Assembly (NCBI RefSeq): GCF_015832195.1
Contig: NC_052020.1
Coordinates: 62,251,888 to 62,315,887 of the forward strand
DNA: 64,000 nucleotides
Source: Motacilla alba alba
Taxonomy: Eukaryota > Chordata > Aves > Passeriformes > Motacillidae
Reading direction: 5' to 3'
This document shows positions 37,101 to 48,056 of the stretch, one piece after another (within the stretch, counting starts at the first letter, position 1; each line of letters begins with the position of its first letter). The notes under the pieces were generated by a model that was given only the letters and a program-made list of their open reading frames with translations, was not told the DNA's origin and searched no databases. A program made the position numbers and the translations under genes.

Positions 37101-40100
37101 CTGCCAAGCAGCATCTGCAGGGGGACTCAGACACAGAGACTCAGACACTGAGCACTGTTCCAGAAGCTCCACACACCTCCACTCCCACGTCCCCATGGCT
37201 CTTGTCCTTGCTGCACCACAGAGACCTTGAGGAGGGGGCCTCAGCACCCTCTGGGAACTACCACCATTGCCTTCAGCCTCCTTGTTTCCTGGAAGGCAGT
37301 TCATTGCTGCTTTTCTCCCACAATATCCCCATCTTCCTTCCTGATAGTGGGGCTTTGGTTGGTTTGCCATGGTGTGCCAACCCATGAGAACAATATGCAT
37401 TTTAACTGTCATGAGTGTGAATGGGTTACAGGAATGATCTTCCTATGAGGCTGGAAAGCCATAGCCTGCAGGGCTGGCAGAGGGGCTGATGCAAACACAT
37501 CTCTGAGCCAAAGATGCTTTGCTGTAACCCAAAACATAACAAGAGAGGATGTGCCCAGGGTTTGTATAAAGCTCTCTTTTCTTTGAAATCAAGCTGTGTT
37601 CTCGATTGTTTCCATCAATATATTTGGTAGCATCAAAAATGGTTAAAGGTGAAGCAGAATTTCAGTCAGGGAGAGAGATAAGCCACCTTTTTTAGATCCG
37701 TTCAGACCAGGAAACAGTGGATGACACCCACTTCAAATTATGTCATAGAGCCAAGCAGAGTGAAAGCCCCTGTACCTCCAGCACAATGTGGATGCAGAAC
37801 AAAAGCTGAGTCTCCAACTGCTTGCAGCTGCTTCTGAGCATATCTTTCAAGTGAAAACAACTGTTCAAATAAACCTTGAGGAGAAACAAAGTGAACAGCT
37901 ACATGAATAACGAATGACACCACACTGAGTGTTACAAGTCTTCTGGATGAAGCCATCTGTTTTGGAACCCATATATTTATGCTTCCAATGACTTTCTATA
38001 TTCCTGCAACTACAGCTGATATTAAACATGGTCATGCGTGTGTGTGTTAGTACATTTTTCTTGCAGCTTTTTTTAACTTCTGGGTTTATGCAACAGCTTT
38101 CATGCTGGGATACAAACATAAATGTTCCTCAGTCATACTCTGTGACCATAGATCACTGGATATGACAGAGTAATGCAAAGAGTAAAAAGATTTTTTTTCC
38201 ACTGTTGAACAGAAAAATATTTCTGTCTTCCTATTAGATGATTATTAGCTTTTCAGCTAGAAAGATATGGACTTGCAAAGACTCCTCTTTTTTCCTTACC
38301 TTGCTCAAAGTTTCTGAGGAGCCTGAACTGAGTGAAGCTCTTTTTTCTCCAAGTACTACAGGAGCACTGAATTGTGATTCATTATCCTGTCCTCAGGGGT
38401 TCAGGAGACAGCAACACACATCCCTATGTTACAAGAGATCACACGCTAATTAACAGCATTATACATTTATGAACCAATTATCATATTTGCACAGGACAAG
38501 TGCATCCTACTTCTAATTATAATTTCAGGTCTCACTTGAATAAGCTGTCATTGAAGAAAAGCCCAATGCACCCTGTTAGCATTTTGCAAGCAGAAGCCAA
38601 AATGTTCAAGCGTTCTCAGCAGCTTCCTTCCCCAGCACCATCCATGGCACGAGCAGGATTCCATCCTCACCTGTGCAGAAATGGGCTGACTTGCCTTTAC
38701 TCAGGAAATGCTTCTCATCATCCTCCCCCAGCCCCTCCCTTTGTGGCTCAGAATAGGAGGGGGGGTCAATTGTGCCCTCAAAGACCTGGTACTTGGAAAA
38801 TAACCACCAGACACCCAGGTGCCATAAACCTGGCAGTTTGAAATTACCAACTCTGCTAGCAGTGCAGTCTCTCCCTCAACCTCTCCCCCTCTCTCTCTCT
38901 TTACCCACCAGCCATGCAGAGACAGAGGGAAAATTAAAGTAGAGGTGAGTTGTCTCATTGCAGCCGTTCTGAAGCTGCCACCTAAACTCAACCAGCGTAG
39001 AAGAAAACAAGTCCCCAGATAAGGCAGGGATAGGCTGGATTCAAACCCAAGCAAAGACCTCAGCCAACCCTGCTCTAGCTGAGATGCAGATACACCCCTG
39101 GCCAGAGATTTGGGCAGAGAGGTCCCATTCAATCAATTATCTGAGCCCGGGAAATGCAGAGCCCCTATGAAAGGGGCAGTCATGTTAAACTCACGGCTGT
39201 TTGTGATCACCCACAGTGCTGTGTCCTGTGTCTGTCTCCAATCCACAATGCCACATGCCAGAGGTGAGTCTTTGCTTTAATGTCTTCTGTGTAAAAGGAA
39301 AACAAGCTGCCTCTCAGAGCACATAGCAGCTCAGGTGTGTGACTTCCCCTTCTGTGAGGTCAAGCACAAGCTGGTATCTCCCACCCCTCACACATCTCCA
39401 CATCTCTTCTGTGTGCTCCACCACAATATTTCTTTATGGCTTCAGCCTCTCTTTGCAGTTTTTTCCATCAACAAAGCAATCCAAATTATTTTCTCTTCCC
39501 TGGTGGTGCTCCGTATGTGTAACTTCCACAGCCACCTTCACCACCCATCTGTACAAGGAGTACAGAGGAAAAAAATATTTTTAGTAGTCCTTTAAAACAG
39601 ACAGAAATGACTCATTCTAACTGATAGTGTCATGGGAAAGCCTGGCCCACACATCTGTCTGGAAAATTCATGGGTACCTGAGAACAAGAAATCATAATAT
39701 TTGGCTCTGGAATTTATAATATTTGCTCTTCTGCTACTCCTTCTGCTGAAATATATTCTGTTACATTTTTGTCAATTCCTGGGTAAGGAAAGAAGCAACA
39801 CTTTAATCTTCTCTGAGGCAGACTGTGTATTTTAAAAGCTCTAAAAACATGAGTTTTCCAAAGCACTGTCATGGTTCCTGCAGGCAGAAATGTTGCAAAC
39901 CAAGTAATAAGACTTCAAGCACTAATCAAAATATTCAGAATTGCAAGTTGGTAACAAACAACCTGAAGCCTAAATAGCTCTAAGCAGTAAAAATAAATCT
40001 AGCCTTGTCTGGGATCTCCATGGACTTTTGTACTTCGTGAACCAAAAATATATTTCCATTTCAGCTTTTAAATTAGTTGCTGTTTAGGCCATCTCAACAT

Positions 40101-40917
40101 CTGTTGAGGGAAAACCTTCCCTGGCAGAGGAAGGAAACAGCTTTGCAGAGATTCTGGTTAGTGAGGTCGAGCAGTATCTGCAGAGGAGACCTGCTTCCAA
40201 AAACAGCCCTGCCAGCCCTGTTTTATTACTAAAGTGGTTTTGGTTGAATGCAATGAATCTGCTCTGCCCGTGGAGTTAAATCCACTCTGCCAGCAGCAGA
40301 CGCTGGCTCTGGGCATGTGGTGGCCAGGGCCACTGCTTGGCCTGTGCCAGATGCAGGGGCTGCTGTGTCTAGAGTAAAAATACTAGAAATTTTCATTAAA
40401 ATAATCTCTTCTAGTCCCTTTTGAACTGCATTTTAATTTTCTCAGGCTATACCAAACGATCTGCATGAACACCATATGTCACACGCTGTGCAGTGCTGTT
40501 CCCAACTCGGGGCAAGAGCAGGCTGGTGACACTGTGATGTTTACTGACAAGATAAAATGCATCCTAAAGAAAAACACCATTATTTCCTTCCCAAATGAAA
40601 GCAGGCATCCCTAGAGCTATAGACACTCTCTGAAATGCCTGTTTAAAGCAATAGGTAAATAGGAATTCTTTCCACTAGCTTCGGGTAGCAGAATGTTTAA
40701 AGAAGTGGTCTAAGCACCTGACTCCTTTATCTGGGACCCGGGGCCAGGGTGTGTTTGAGGCAGATATTAATGCCCATCTCGCTACTGCTGAACCAGACAA
40801 TCACATGTGCTCACAGGGATGTGTTGGGAGCTCTCCTGTCTGAGGATGCTGCTATGAGGAAGCCCCAAAGGGTGCCCAGAGAGATGGATCTTCAGCTGGT
40901 CTTTTTGGGGATGCAGG
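37101..40917. other. Unique non-coding DNA, no gene seen
   Basis: Mixed, mostly AT-rich DNA without recognisable genes or repeats. Open frames up to 143-149 codons are composition-driven. A tRNA-like phrase near 40706 was considered and not called. Confidence 0.5.
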
Positions 40918-41400
40918 TGAGGTCACTGGTATAAAAATTTCTCTGCCCTGAGTATTCTGCAGCAGGGTTTTGAGCTTTAAGTCCAATTTATTTGACTTGC
41001 ACAGTGGAAAAAACAGTTGGAGGTGTGTGCCTCCAGGGAGAGACCCCAAACAAAGGAATCTCTGGCCCTTTATACCCTTACAGTCCATGCACCTGATCTT
41101 CACCCACCCCTCATACACCCTGCACACACCTCTATGTCCAAAGGTGATTTTTGGTCTGGGGTCTCCTAGCACTTTACTGAATTCTACCTCTGTCTCACAG
41201 TGGGTCAGTAGCTGACTTTCAGTTGTGGCTTCCTTATCTCCCAGCTTCCACTGGCCTCAGGGCTGCCTTTTGCATAACTAAGCAAGAGCTCAAGACAAGT
41301 TCAGTCTAAGATAAGACTTGAGAGAAATTCAGTCTAAGGCTTTAGTTGATTCTAGTTACTCATATTAAGCAATCTTACTCATTCAAAAGAATCCCATTAG
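40918..41400 (-). mobile_element. Possible retroviral LTR, minus strand
   Basis: On the minus strand a TATA-like motif (reverse of ctttatac, 41068-41075) is followed about 80 bp later by AATAAA (reverse of tttatt, 40987-40992). That is the spacing expected between promoter and polyadenylation signal in an LTR. The plus-strand run 'gagagaccccaaacaaagga' and the following 'tctggccctttatacc' also feel like an avian LTR, though I cannot name the family. A tg at 40918 could be one terminus; the other end is not visible and 41400 is a guess. An internal repeat of ttcagtctaag occurs near 41301 and 41330. Confidence 0.4.
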
Positions 41401-43740
41401 CAGAATTGGGCTGGCTGCAATCCCTCTGAAGGATTCACTCAGGAGCCCATCTGACATGCTCATCTGTCCTGGGGCATGTGAACACCCTGTGCTCTCCCTG
41501 CCCCCTCCTCCCCCAGCACAGCACGGCACCAAGAGCAGCTCTCCAAAGCAGCACTGCAGAAACTGGGAATCAGTGATGATTAACATTACTGGTTTCCAGC
41601 TCAGTTTAGTATGAGAAGAGATCTGGTTTCTGGTTTCGTTCCTGCTGGGGCAAATAAGATGAAATGGAGACAAAGTAGAAAACATGCATATCTGAAGTGG
41701 AAAGGAATTCACTGGGACTGATAAAAGAGAATCTTAAAAAACATTTAAGGTAAATACTTAAATCCATTTTATTCCCCTTCTGTATATGAAAGACAAAGAA
41801 TCTGAGGTACCAGTCTGAATTAATTTTGAGTCAGTTCACATGCAGAAAATGTACTCTGGCTTTGCTCAAGGGGAGGCAGTTAATGAATCTAACCTCATAG
41901 CTATAAAGTATCAGCTGCACAGTTAGCACAATAACCTCAGAGCAGTAAGCCTCATTATCTGTACTGCTCACTTAATCCTGTTCAGTTAGGCATAGATAAA
42001 TAAATGGAAAAGAAATGACATTATTTATCAGTTCAAACATTAAATAAAACAAACCAATAATAATCACCAGTTAAAGCAAATATCTCTTGCAGTAGTCACA
42101 CATTTCTGCTGTTTTGCTGACAGGATTCCTAGGCTTCCTCTTTGCTTCCCCAGATGGCCCCAACGCTGTACCCACAAGACATCAGGTCCATTTTTCCTGT
42201 GTTCTTCCCACTGTTTGCAGTACTGTGTTCCACATTCTATCTGGGTACACGTTTTCCATCAGTGGCTCCAGATTTATTCGGAGTCTTGGATATAGGTTTA
42301 TATAGCTCTCTGAGCAGAAGTGATAGATTTTACTTCCTTCTGGTATTTTGCCTGTTAGAAAACACATTTTCTTCCATTTCTCACTGTTTCTGCTCAGCTT
42401 TGGTCACTACTTCCCTTTGGTTACCTACTGAATTTATCATTGAATTTAATTACTCATTTCAGTTTGCCAAAGAATCATGTGGTTTAAAAAAGTTGAAACT
42501 GTTCATGTGTGATTATGTGTTACTCAGCTCTCTGTTTCAGCAAGCTAAACATTTTCAGCAGGCTTTTGGAAACAGCATTTTTTTAAGAAAAATTTTTGTT
42601 CATCTTGACACCTTTTATTTACTGTGCCACTAACTTTACTTCCTGTCATCTTCAGCAGTATTACCACTCAAGATTCAGACTTTTTGTGGAACTCCATTAC
42701 TATCCTTACCCTGTTTTCCCAATCTCCTCTCTGTATTGGCCCCATCTTTGAAGATTTCCTTTGGAGCCTTGGCACAGAGAATTGCTTACCCTCTCAGTCA
42801 CAAGTGACCTCCCTGGCCACTGCTGTCCACTGCTCTCTCTTGAATAAAGAAACCACTAGAGCTGGGCCAGAACTGATTGTACAGTAAAAAATAGTAATGA
42901 AAATACCCAAACACAATAAAGTATTATTTTCTCAAAGAATATTGGGGTGTGACTAGGTATTTGGTATGATCTTGTTTCTCTTATTCAAGTAGTACCCTTC
43001 AAAATAGTTTATTTCCAAGAAATTTACCAGAGTTGTTGTTTTGCTGTGTTTTGGGGGAAAATCCACACCCAGACACACACAACCATGCATGAATAGAACC
43101 AAACTCATTGCCCTCAGCACAGACACCGAAAGCAGTGGTCCATGAAGTGACTTCTGCTTTCAGAACACTCACGTCCCTGGCACAGAGAGGGATGATGTGA
43201 GGGCTCCTCCTTGGACACGTGTGACATCTGGGAGGGGAACCCCAGGGAGAGAGCTCTGAGAAGAGGGAGGGAGGGCATTTCATAAAGATAATTACTTGCT
43301 ATAAAGGACATACCTCACCAGCAGATATTTCAAACACATAAAAGACCTTTTTGAGAAACAGCTAGATAAAGAAATGGAAAATATAGTGCTTTTGAACATC
43401 AGTGCACTTACATGGATAATCAGATTGCAGAGATAGCAGGCTAGACACTTACTTTATGACATCTCTATTTCTTTCTTGGCACAGGTATAAAGATTTTCAC
43501 ACGTCTTTTCAAAAGAGGAAATGTGAGCTGGATGCTGTCAGTAATCCAATTGCTTGCTCACACAATCGCATTGTAAAGAAAACAGTAATGCTGTAAAAGC
43601 AGGAGAGAAGAAAAATCCAGACCAGCTTTGCTCTGTCCCACTGCTCAAAGTGTAAATGTCATGCTTTTTATGTGTGCAAATAAATGAAGAAACAAATCTT
43701 GCACATCCTTTAGAAGATACATTCATTCCGCATCTTTAAG
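41401..43740. other. Unique AT-rich DNA, no gene seen
   Basis: No gene is supported. The 163-codon plus-strand frame at 42142-42633 is rich in F, L and S, which is what pyrimidine-rich AT DNA gives by chance; no domain or conserved motif is seen. Confidence 0.5.
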
Positions 43741-43960
43741 GGCACGTGTCTCGCCAGAAGCGCGATCTGGAGCACCGCGGTGATTTCTGCGCCCCGTCAG
43801 AGCCTGGTGCCCTCCGAGGGTTTGACGTTGCACATTTTTGGGAAGGAACGGGATTTCGGCCTGGGAGGCAGAGTCCCCTTGGCTTTGGGGAGGGCAGTGC
43901 CGGGGTCGGAGCGGAGCTGCCGGCTCTGACCTGCGCCCTGCTGCAGGATCCCAGCCTGGC
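43741..43960. promoter_or_regulatory. Isolated CpG-rich block (CpG-island-like)
   Basis: I count 17 CpGs in about 220 bp with GC near 60%, so observed/expected CpG is close to 0.9; the several hundred bases on each side have almost none. An 88-codon frame (43746-44012, plus) crosses it, and ctgac followed by ccctgctgcag (ending near 43946) resembles a branch point and 3' splice site. It could be a small promoter, an enhancer kept unmethylated, an exon edge, or a young GC-rich insertion. Only the composition is directly seen. Confidence 0.5.
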
Positions 43961-45450
43961 TGAGCTGGAGCTGAGAGAAAGGCAGCTGACAGAGGGTGTG
44001 GTTTGGGCTTAATTTACATATAAGAGAAATGGCCTGTGTAATTTTGCAAAAAAGAAGAGAGTGTTTTAAAATGCTTTGATCCGGCCTTCAGCATTTCAGC
44101 ACCTCTTCTACACAAGCCTGCAGGGAAGTTAAAGGCAATAATATTACAAGCTGTATTTCCACAGGAGTCTATGAGTTTATTAATTCCTTAGGAGTTTTTC
44201 AAGGCTGTCAGCTTCAGTTTAGATACTTCAAGCATTTCCTTTCTCCTGCCTCTGAGACCACAGAATGTATTGTTTGAAACGCCAGCCTTAACTCCTTCCC
44301 TGCCACAGCACTGACCTGCTGGCTTTATTCCTTTCAGTTTGTTTCTCCCATATTTTCTATCAACTACTTCCAAACCAAAACGGGGCTTTCTGTTTCATTT
44401 CCCTCTTCCATCCTTGAGTCCCTGTATGCTGCTGGCTCAGAGATGCAGCTTCCAGTGTCTCCCCCTTGCTGTGTGACCACTCTGCTTGGAGCTCCTGCAG
44501 TCCCAAACACAAACTGGGAGCCCTTCTCAGCCCACCCAGCCCTGCCTTCTCCTCCCCAGTGCTGAGGGAGAGTGAGGAGAGGCACAGGGACCACTTCACT
44601 GTCTTCCACTGGCAGTGGAGGCAAAAAGGCTCTTCCAACCAGAAGCATGAGCAATCTCACATAGGAACACTCTCAGGGTGGTACAGGATGGGGATGAGAG
44701 TTCCCTCGGCATCCTTCCCCACAGAAGCCTCTTTGGTCAGCCATCCTGATGGCTGAGGAGGCTGGAATTCAGACAATGGACTAATGCACAGGCTTTAAAG
44801 GACATTTAAGGATATGAGAAAAAAAAAAAAAAAGAGCAAATAAAACTTTGCTACTCTGAAGCACAATATTAACCACAGAAGACAAGACAAAATGGTTGAT
44901 TTTCATTTTGGTAGTGCTAAGTCTAAAAAAAGGCCAGAGCAAGTGCTCCTTATAATACCATCCTTTTATGCCTTCCCAGTTGCCAAACAAGGCACCACAG
45001 ATCTTTTTACATTTAAGTACCAGTGGGAGTGGTTTTGCATAGGGAAGCACTTAAGAAAATAGATCTAATTTCTGAGATTTCCAGTATTTCCCTTTTCTGC
45101 TAAAGTTTGAGGAAGCTGATACTCCCACCCACTGGTGGGTTCCTTCTGCAGTGGTTGTGCTGATGACAGTACCACACATTGTGCCAATTGTTCCATAAGG
45201 TACTGTAATTAATTAATTTTAAAACTAATACATGATAAATTGTGTCAAAAGAAATGAAGAAATTATCTTCAGAGTAAAATGATCTTCTGTAGTTAACTCA
45301 AAAGTCAAACTAAGATGTTGTTAGAGTTTATACCTAAAGGGGAATTCTCAGCATGCGTGTAAATCAACACAAACAGGTAACCATGGCAACCACCAAATCA
45401 CAGCCAAATGCCGAGTAGATTTATTTCATTACCTCACTAACAACGCTGGG
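43961..45450. other. Unique non-coding DNA with an A16 tract
   Basis: No gene is seen. It holds an A16 run at 44819-44834 and mixed composition. Open frames are 98 codons or fewer. Confidence 0.5.
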
Positions 45451-46178
45451 CGGCAGAGACACACAGCACATGGGCTCTGCCAGGCTCAGCCCATCCCATG
45501 GGCACAGACACACAGCACACGGGCTCTGCCAGGCCCAGCCCATCCCGTGGGCACAGACACACAGCACACGGGCTCTGCCAGGCCCAGCCCATCCCGTGGG
45601 CACAGACACACAGCACACGGGCTCTGCCAGGCCCAGCCCATCCCGTGGGCACAGACACACAGCACACGGGCTCTGCCAGGCTCAGCCCATCCCATGGGCA
45701 CAGACACACAGCACACGGGCTCTGCCAGGCCCAGCCCATCCCGTGGGCACAGACACACAGCACACGGGCTCTGCCAGGCCCAGCCCATCCCATGGGCACA
45801 GACACACAGCACACGGGCTCTGCCAGGCTCAGCCCATCCCATGGGCACAGACACACAGCACACGGGCTCTGCCAGGCCCAGCCCATCCCATGGGCACAGA
45901 CACACAGCACACGGGCTCTGCCAGGCCCAGCCCATCCCGTGGGCACAGACACACAGCACACGGGCTCTGCCAGGCCCAGCCCATCCCATGGGCACAGACA
46001 CACAGCACACGGGCTCTGCCAGGCTCAGCCCATCCCATGGGCACAGACACACAGCACACGGGCTCTGCCAGGCCCAGCCCATCCCGTGGGCACAGACACA
46101 CAGCACACGGGCTCTGCCAGGCCCAGCCCATCCATCCCATGGGCACAGACACACAGCACACGGGCTCTGCCAGGCTCA
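45451..46178. repeat. Minisatellite, 49-bp unit, about 14.8 copies
   Basis: The unit begins gggcacagacacacagcaca and continues cgggctctgccaggcccagc, then ccatcccgt. Fourteen units run from 45451; the 14th has a four-base insertion (ccat), and a partial 15th ends near 46178. Apart from that insertion all spacings are exactly 49 bp. Three main variable sites exist: c/t at unit base 36 and g/a at base 48, plus edge changes in unit 1. Using (base 36, base 48), the order is TA, CG, CG, CG, TA, CG, CA, TA, CA, CG, CA, TA, CG, CA, T-. The triplet CG-CA-TA recurs, a 147-bp higher-order period. The unit has no stop codon in any frame of either strand, so open frames of 188-277 codons on both strands are artefacts. 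Confidence 0.97.
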
Positions 46179-47769
46179 AATCGTGCCCAGCAGCAGGAAC
46201 TGCTGTTCCCATGTTTTAAATGTGTTACAGGGCTTCACACAGTTCATCACAAGGCTGTGCTTTTATGATCTCTCTCTCTTTCAGCAGGAGACAAGCCTGT
46301 CTATGAGCGTGGTCCCTCTACACAGGAATATTGCTTCTCAAAACAGGCAGAGAATGAACAACATTAGGCATAATAAGTAGAGTTTCCCACACCACCATTC
46401 TTAGAATTTCCAGCTGCAACACCACTTTAAGTGAAATTATTCCTTCCTTGCCAAATCTTCTGGTTTTAACCCTTTTCTCCCAACAGCATGCTTTCAAATT
46501 GTCATTATTTGTTATGAACTGAAGCTTAAAAAAATACAGAACTTTACCCCTTAATTACTTTGGTGTTTTCCATTTGGGAAATTTTGGGGTTTTTTTCCTT
46601 CTTTTCTACAGTGAAAGCAAAATTCATGTTACCGGTAGTAGAGAAATTCAGGCTAGAGGCCAGACTTCCTGATCCCTCTGAAATTATGTGCACTCCCTGA
46701 TCATTGAAACAAAACCTCTCCCACATGAGCAGCTGGAGACATCTGACCTTTTGTCTTTTCTGTGCCGGTTCTTTCTGCCCGGGGCTATGGACAGCCACCA
46801 GCAGTGGGAGGCAGTGTGGGCTCTGCTCCTCCTGCAGCCCCCCAGAGCCCAGGCGGGCAGACCCCGGCCGGCACAGGCAGAACACCTGGCCCAGGTGTGC
46901 CCAGGTGTGCAGCTCACAGCGCTCTCACCTCACAGTGCCCACACCAAGGGTCGCAGCAGGCGCCGTTTCAGCCCCGAGCAGGACCAGCTCTTCAGTTGCT
47001 GCCCCTGCCCTGTTCTGTGCCCCCGGGACTCCCAGAGCACCCAGGGCTCCCCAGGCTCACGGTACCCACACTCCTCACCCTCAGAACGGGCTGCAGCAGG
47101 TGCCCTTCACGCTGCAGGTGTTTAGGACACCAGCTAGATCCTAGCTCAAGCCTTGGGTCACAAAGACCTTTATCTACTGCAATTGCTTTTGCTTAGCTTT
47201 TAATCTTCACTGGACTAGATCTGGAGGTTCCTGTTATCCCCATGAATGCCTGATCTCCTGAAATTGATGCAGGTTTTGGCCTTATTGACAGCTCCCAAAA
47301 ATGAGTCTCAGCAGTGAATAGTGTGGAAAACTCCCTCCCTGTGTTTGCTTTCCTGAGCTTGCTCCCACCCTTGTGCAAGGACAGACCTTCTGTTTTCTGC
47401 TCCATGATAAAGGATGTGCAGTCACCTACAATTTTATTTCATAACACTGCTCATTACTTCTTATGTTTATCAGATCTCCCACTTAATCTTTTCACCCAAC
47501 AATAAATTCAGACCATTTCAGCCCTGCAGTCCCCATGAATTCTCTCCAAGCACATAGTCATTTCCAGAACTGATCTCTGGATCCACCTATTCCATCTATG
47601 TCCTTTCTGAGACACACTGACCCGAACAGATTATTTTGGGGGACTGTGTAACAGTGATTTCTTTGACAGTTTCTCAATACTTCCAGTGTTGATTTATCCT
47701 GTTCTCTCTGCATTCCAATGACTCTTACTCCTTAGAAAGTATCTACATGTTAAGTCTTTGAGCTTTCCC
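46179..47769. other. Unique DNA with a GC-rich block, no gene seen
   Basis: A GC-rich block at about 46770-47110 has some 14 CpGs and overlapping plus-strand frames of 144-146 codons in all three frames, which argues against real coding. The rest is AT-rich. The part after 47640 may already belong to the diverged LINE that is clear from 47770. Confidence 0.5.
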
Positions 47770-48012
47770 AGTGATACAAAGATCTTTTTTTCTGGGTTAT
47801 TACAGTTAATTTAGAGCCTAGCCAGGAGTATAAATTGTTCCAATTAACTCCTCTGTGCAAATTACTTTGCATATGTCAAAACTGAATTTTGTTCATCATC
47901 TTGTTCTCCGTTCACACCACCATCTTTTTATACCCTTTGAAGATCATCACCTAGTCTTGATTAACCTAAATAATTTTTGTTTACGCCTCTTGCTGCTCCT
48001 TATCAATTTTCT
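47770..48012 (-). mobile_element. Old diverged CR1-type LINE fragment, minus strand
   Basis: Ordered short matches recall an ancient CR1-group element common in turtle and crocodile sequence and occasional in birds: 'caaagatctttttttc', 'acagttaatttagagcc', 'gcaaattactttgcatatgt', 'caaaactgaattttgttcat', then 'cctaaataatttttgt'. In the better-preserved copies I remember, the corresponding phrases are attactttgcatttatcaac, gaatttcatctgcc and gaataattttgtgtcatc, in the same order and spacing. This copy is heavily mutated, as expected for an insertion predating modern birds. Orientation follows the convention that this strand is the reverse of the LINE. Confidence 0.55.
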
Positions 48013-48030
48013 CATGCAACATAGAGGTGG

Positions 48031-48056
48031 GTGTGTGTGTGTGTGTGTGTGTGTGT
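48031..48056. repeat. (GT)13 microsatellite
   Basis: Thirteen uninterrupted GT dinucleotides followed by a T run. It lies just beyond the recognisable end of the old LINE fragment and is likely to be length-polymorphic. Confidence 0.95.

Noticed and set aside
40700..40750. tRNA- or SINE-like phrase (gtggtctaagcacctgactc, then gggacccggggcc).
   Set aside because: No acceptor stem, no proper B box, and no second half of a cloverleaf could be found; the likeness is limited to about 45 bases.
42142..42633. A 163-codon hydrophobic open frame that might suggest a membrane protein.
   Set aside because: The F/L/S-rich content is what pyrimidine-rich AT DNA produces. No regular membrane-segment spacing, start context or family motif is seen.
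45470..46380. Long open frames of 188-277 codons in all plus frames and on the minus strand, encoding a repetitive protein.
   Set aside because: The 49-bp unit contains no stop codon in any register on either strand, and 49 is not a multiple of three, so every frame stays open automatically. Simultaneous open frames on both strands argue against coding.
46770..47200. Three overlapping plus-strand frames of about 145 codons suggesting a coding exon.
   Set aside because: All three frames being open together reflects the GC-rich, stop-poor composition rather than selection on one frame.
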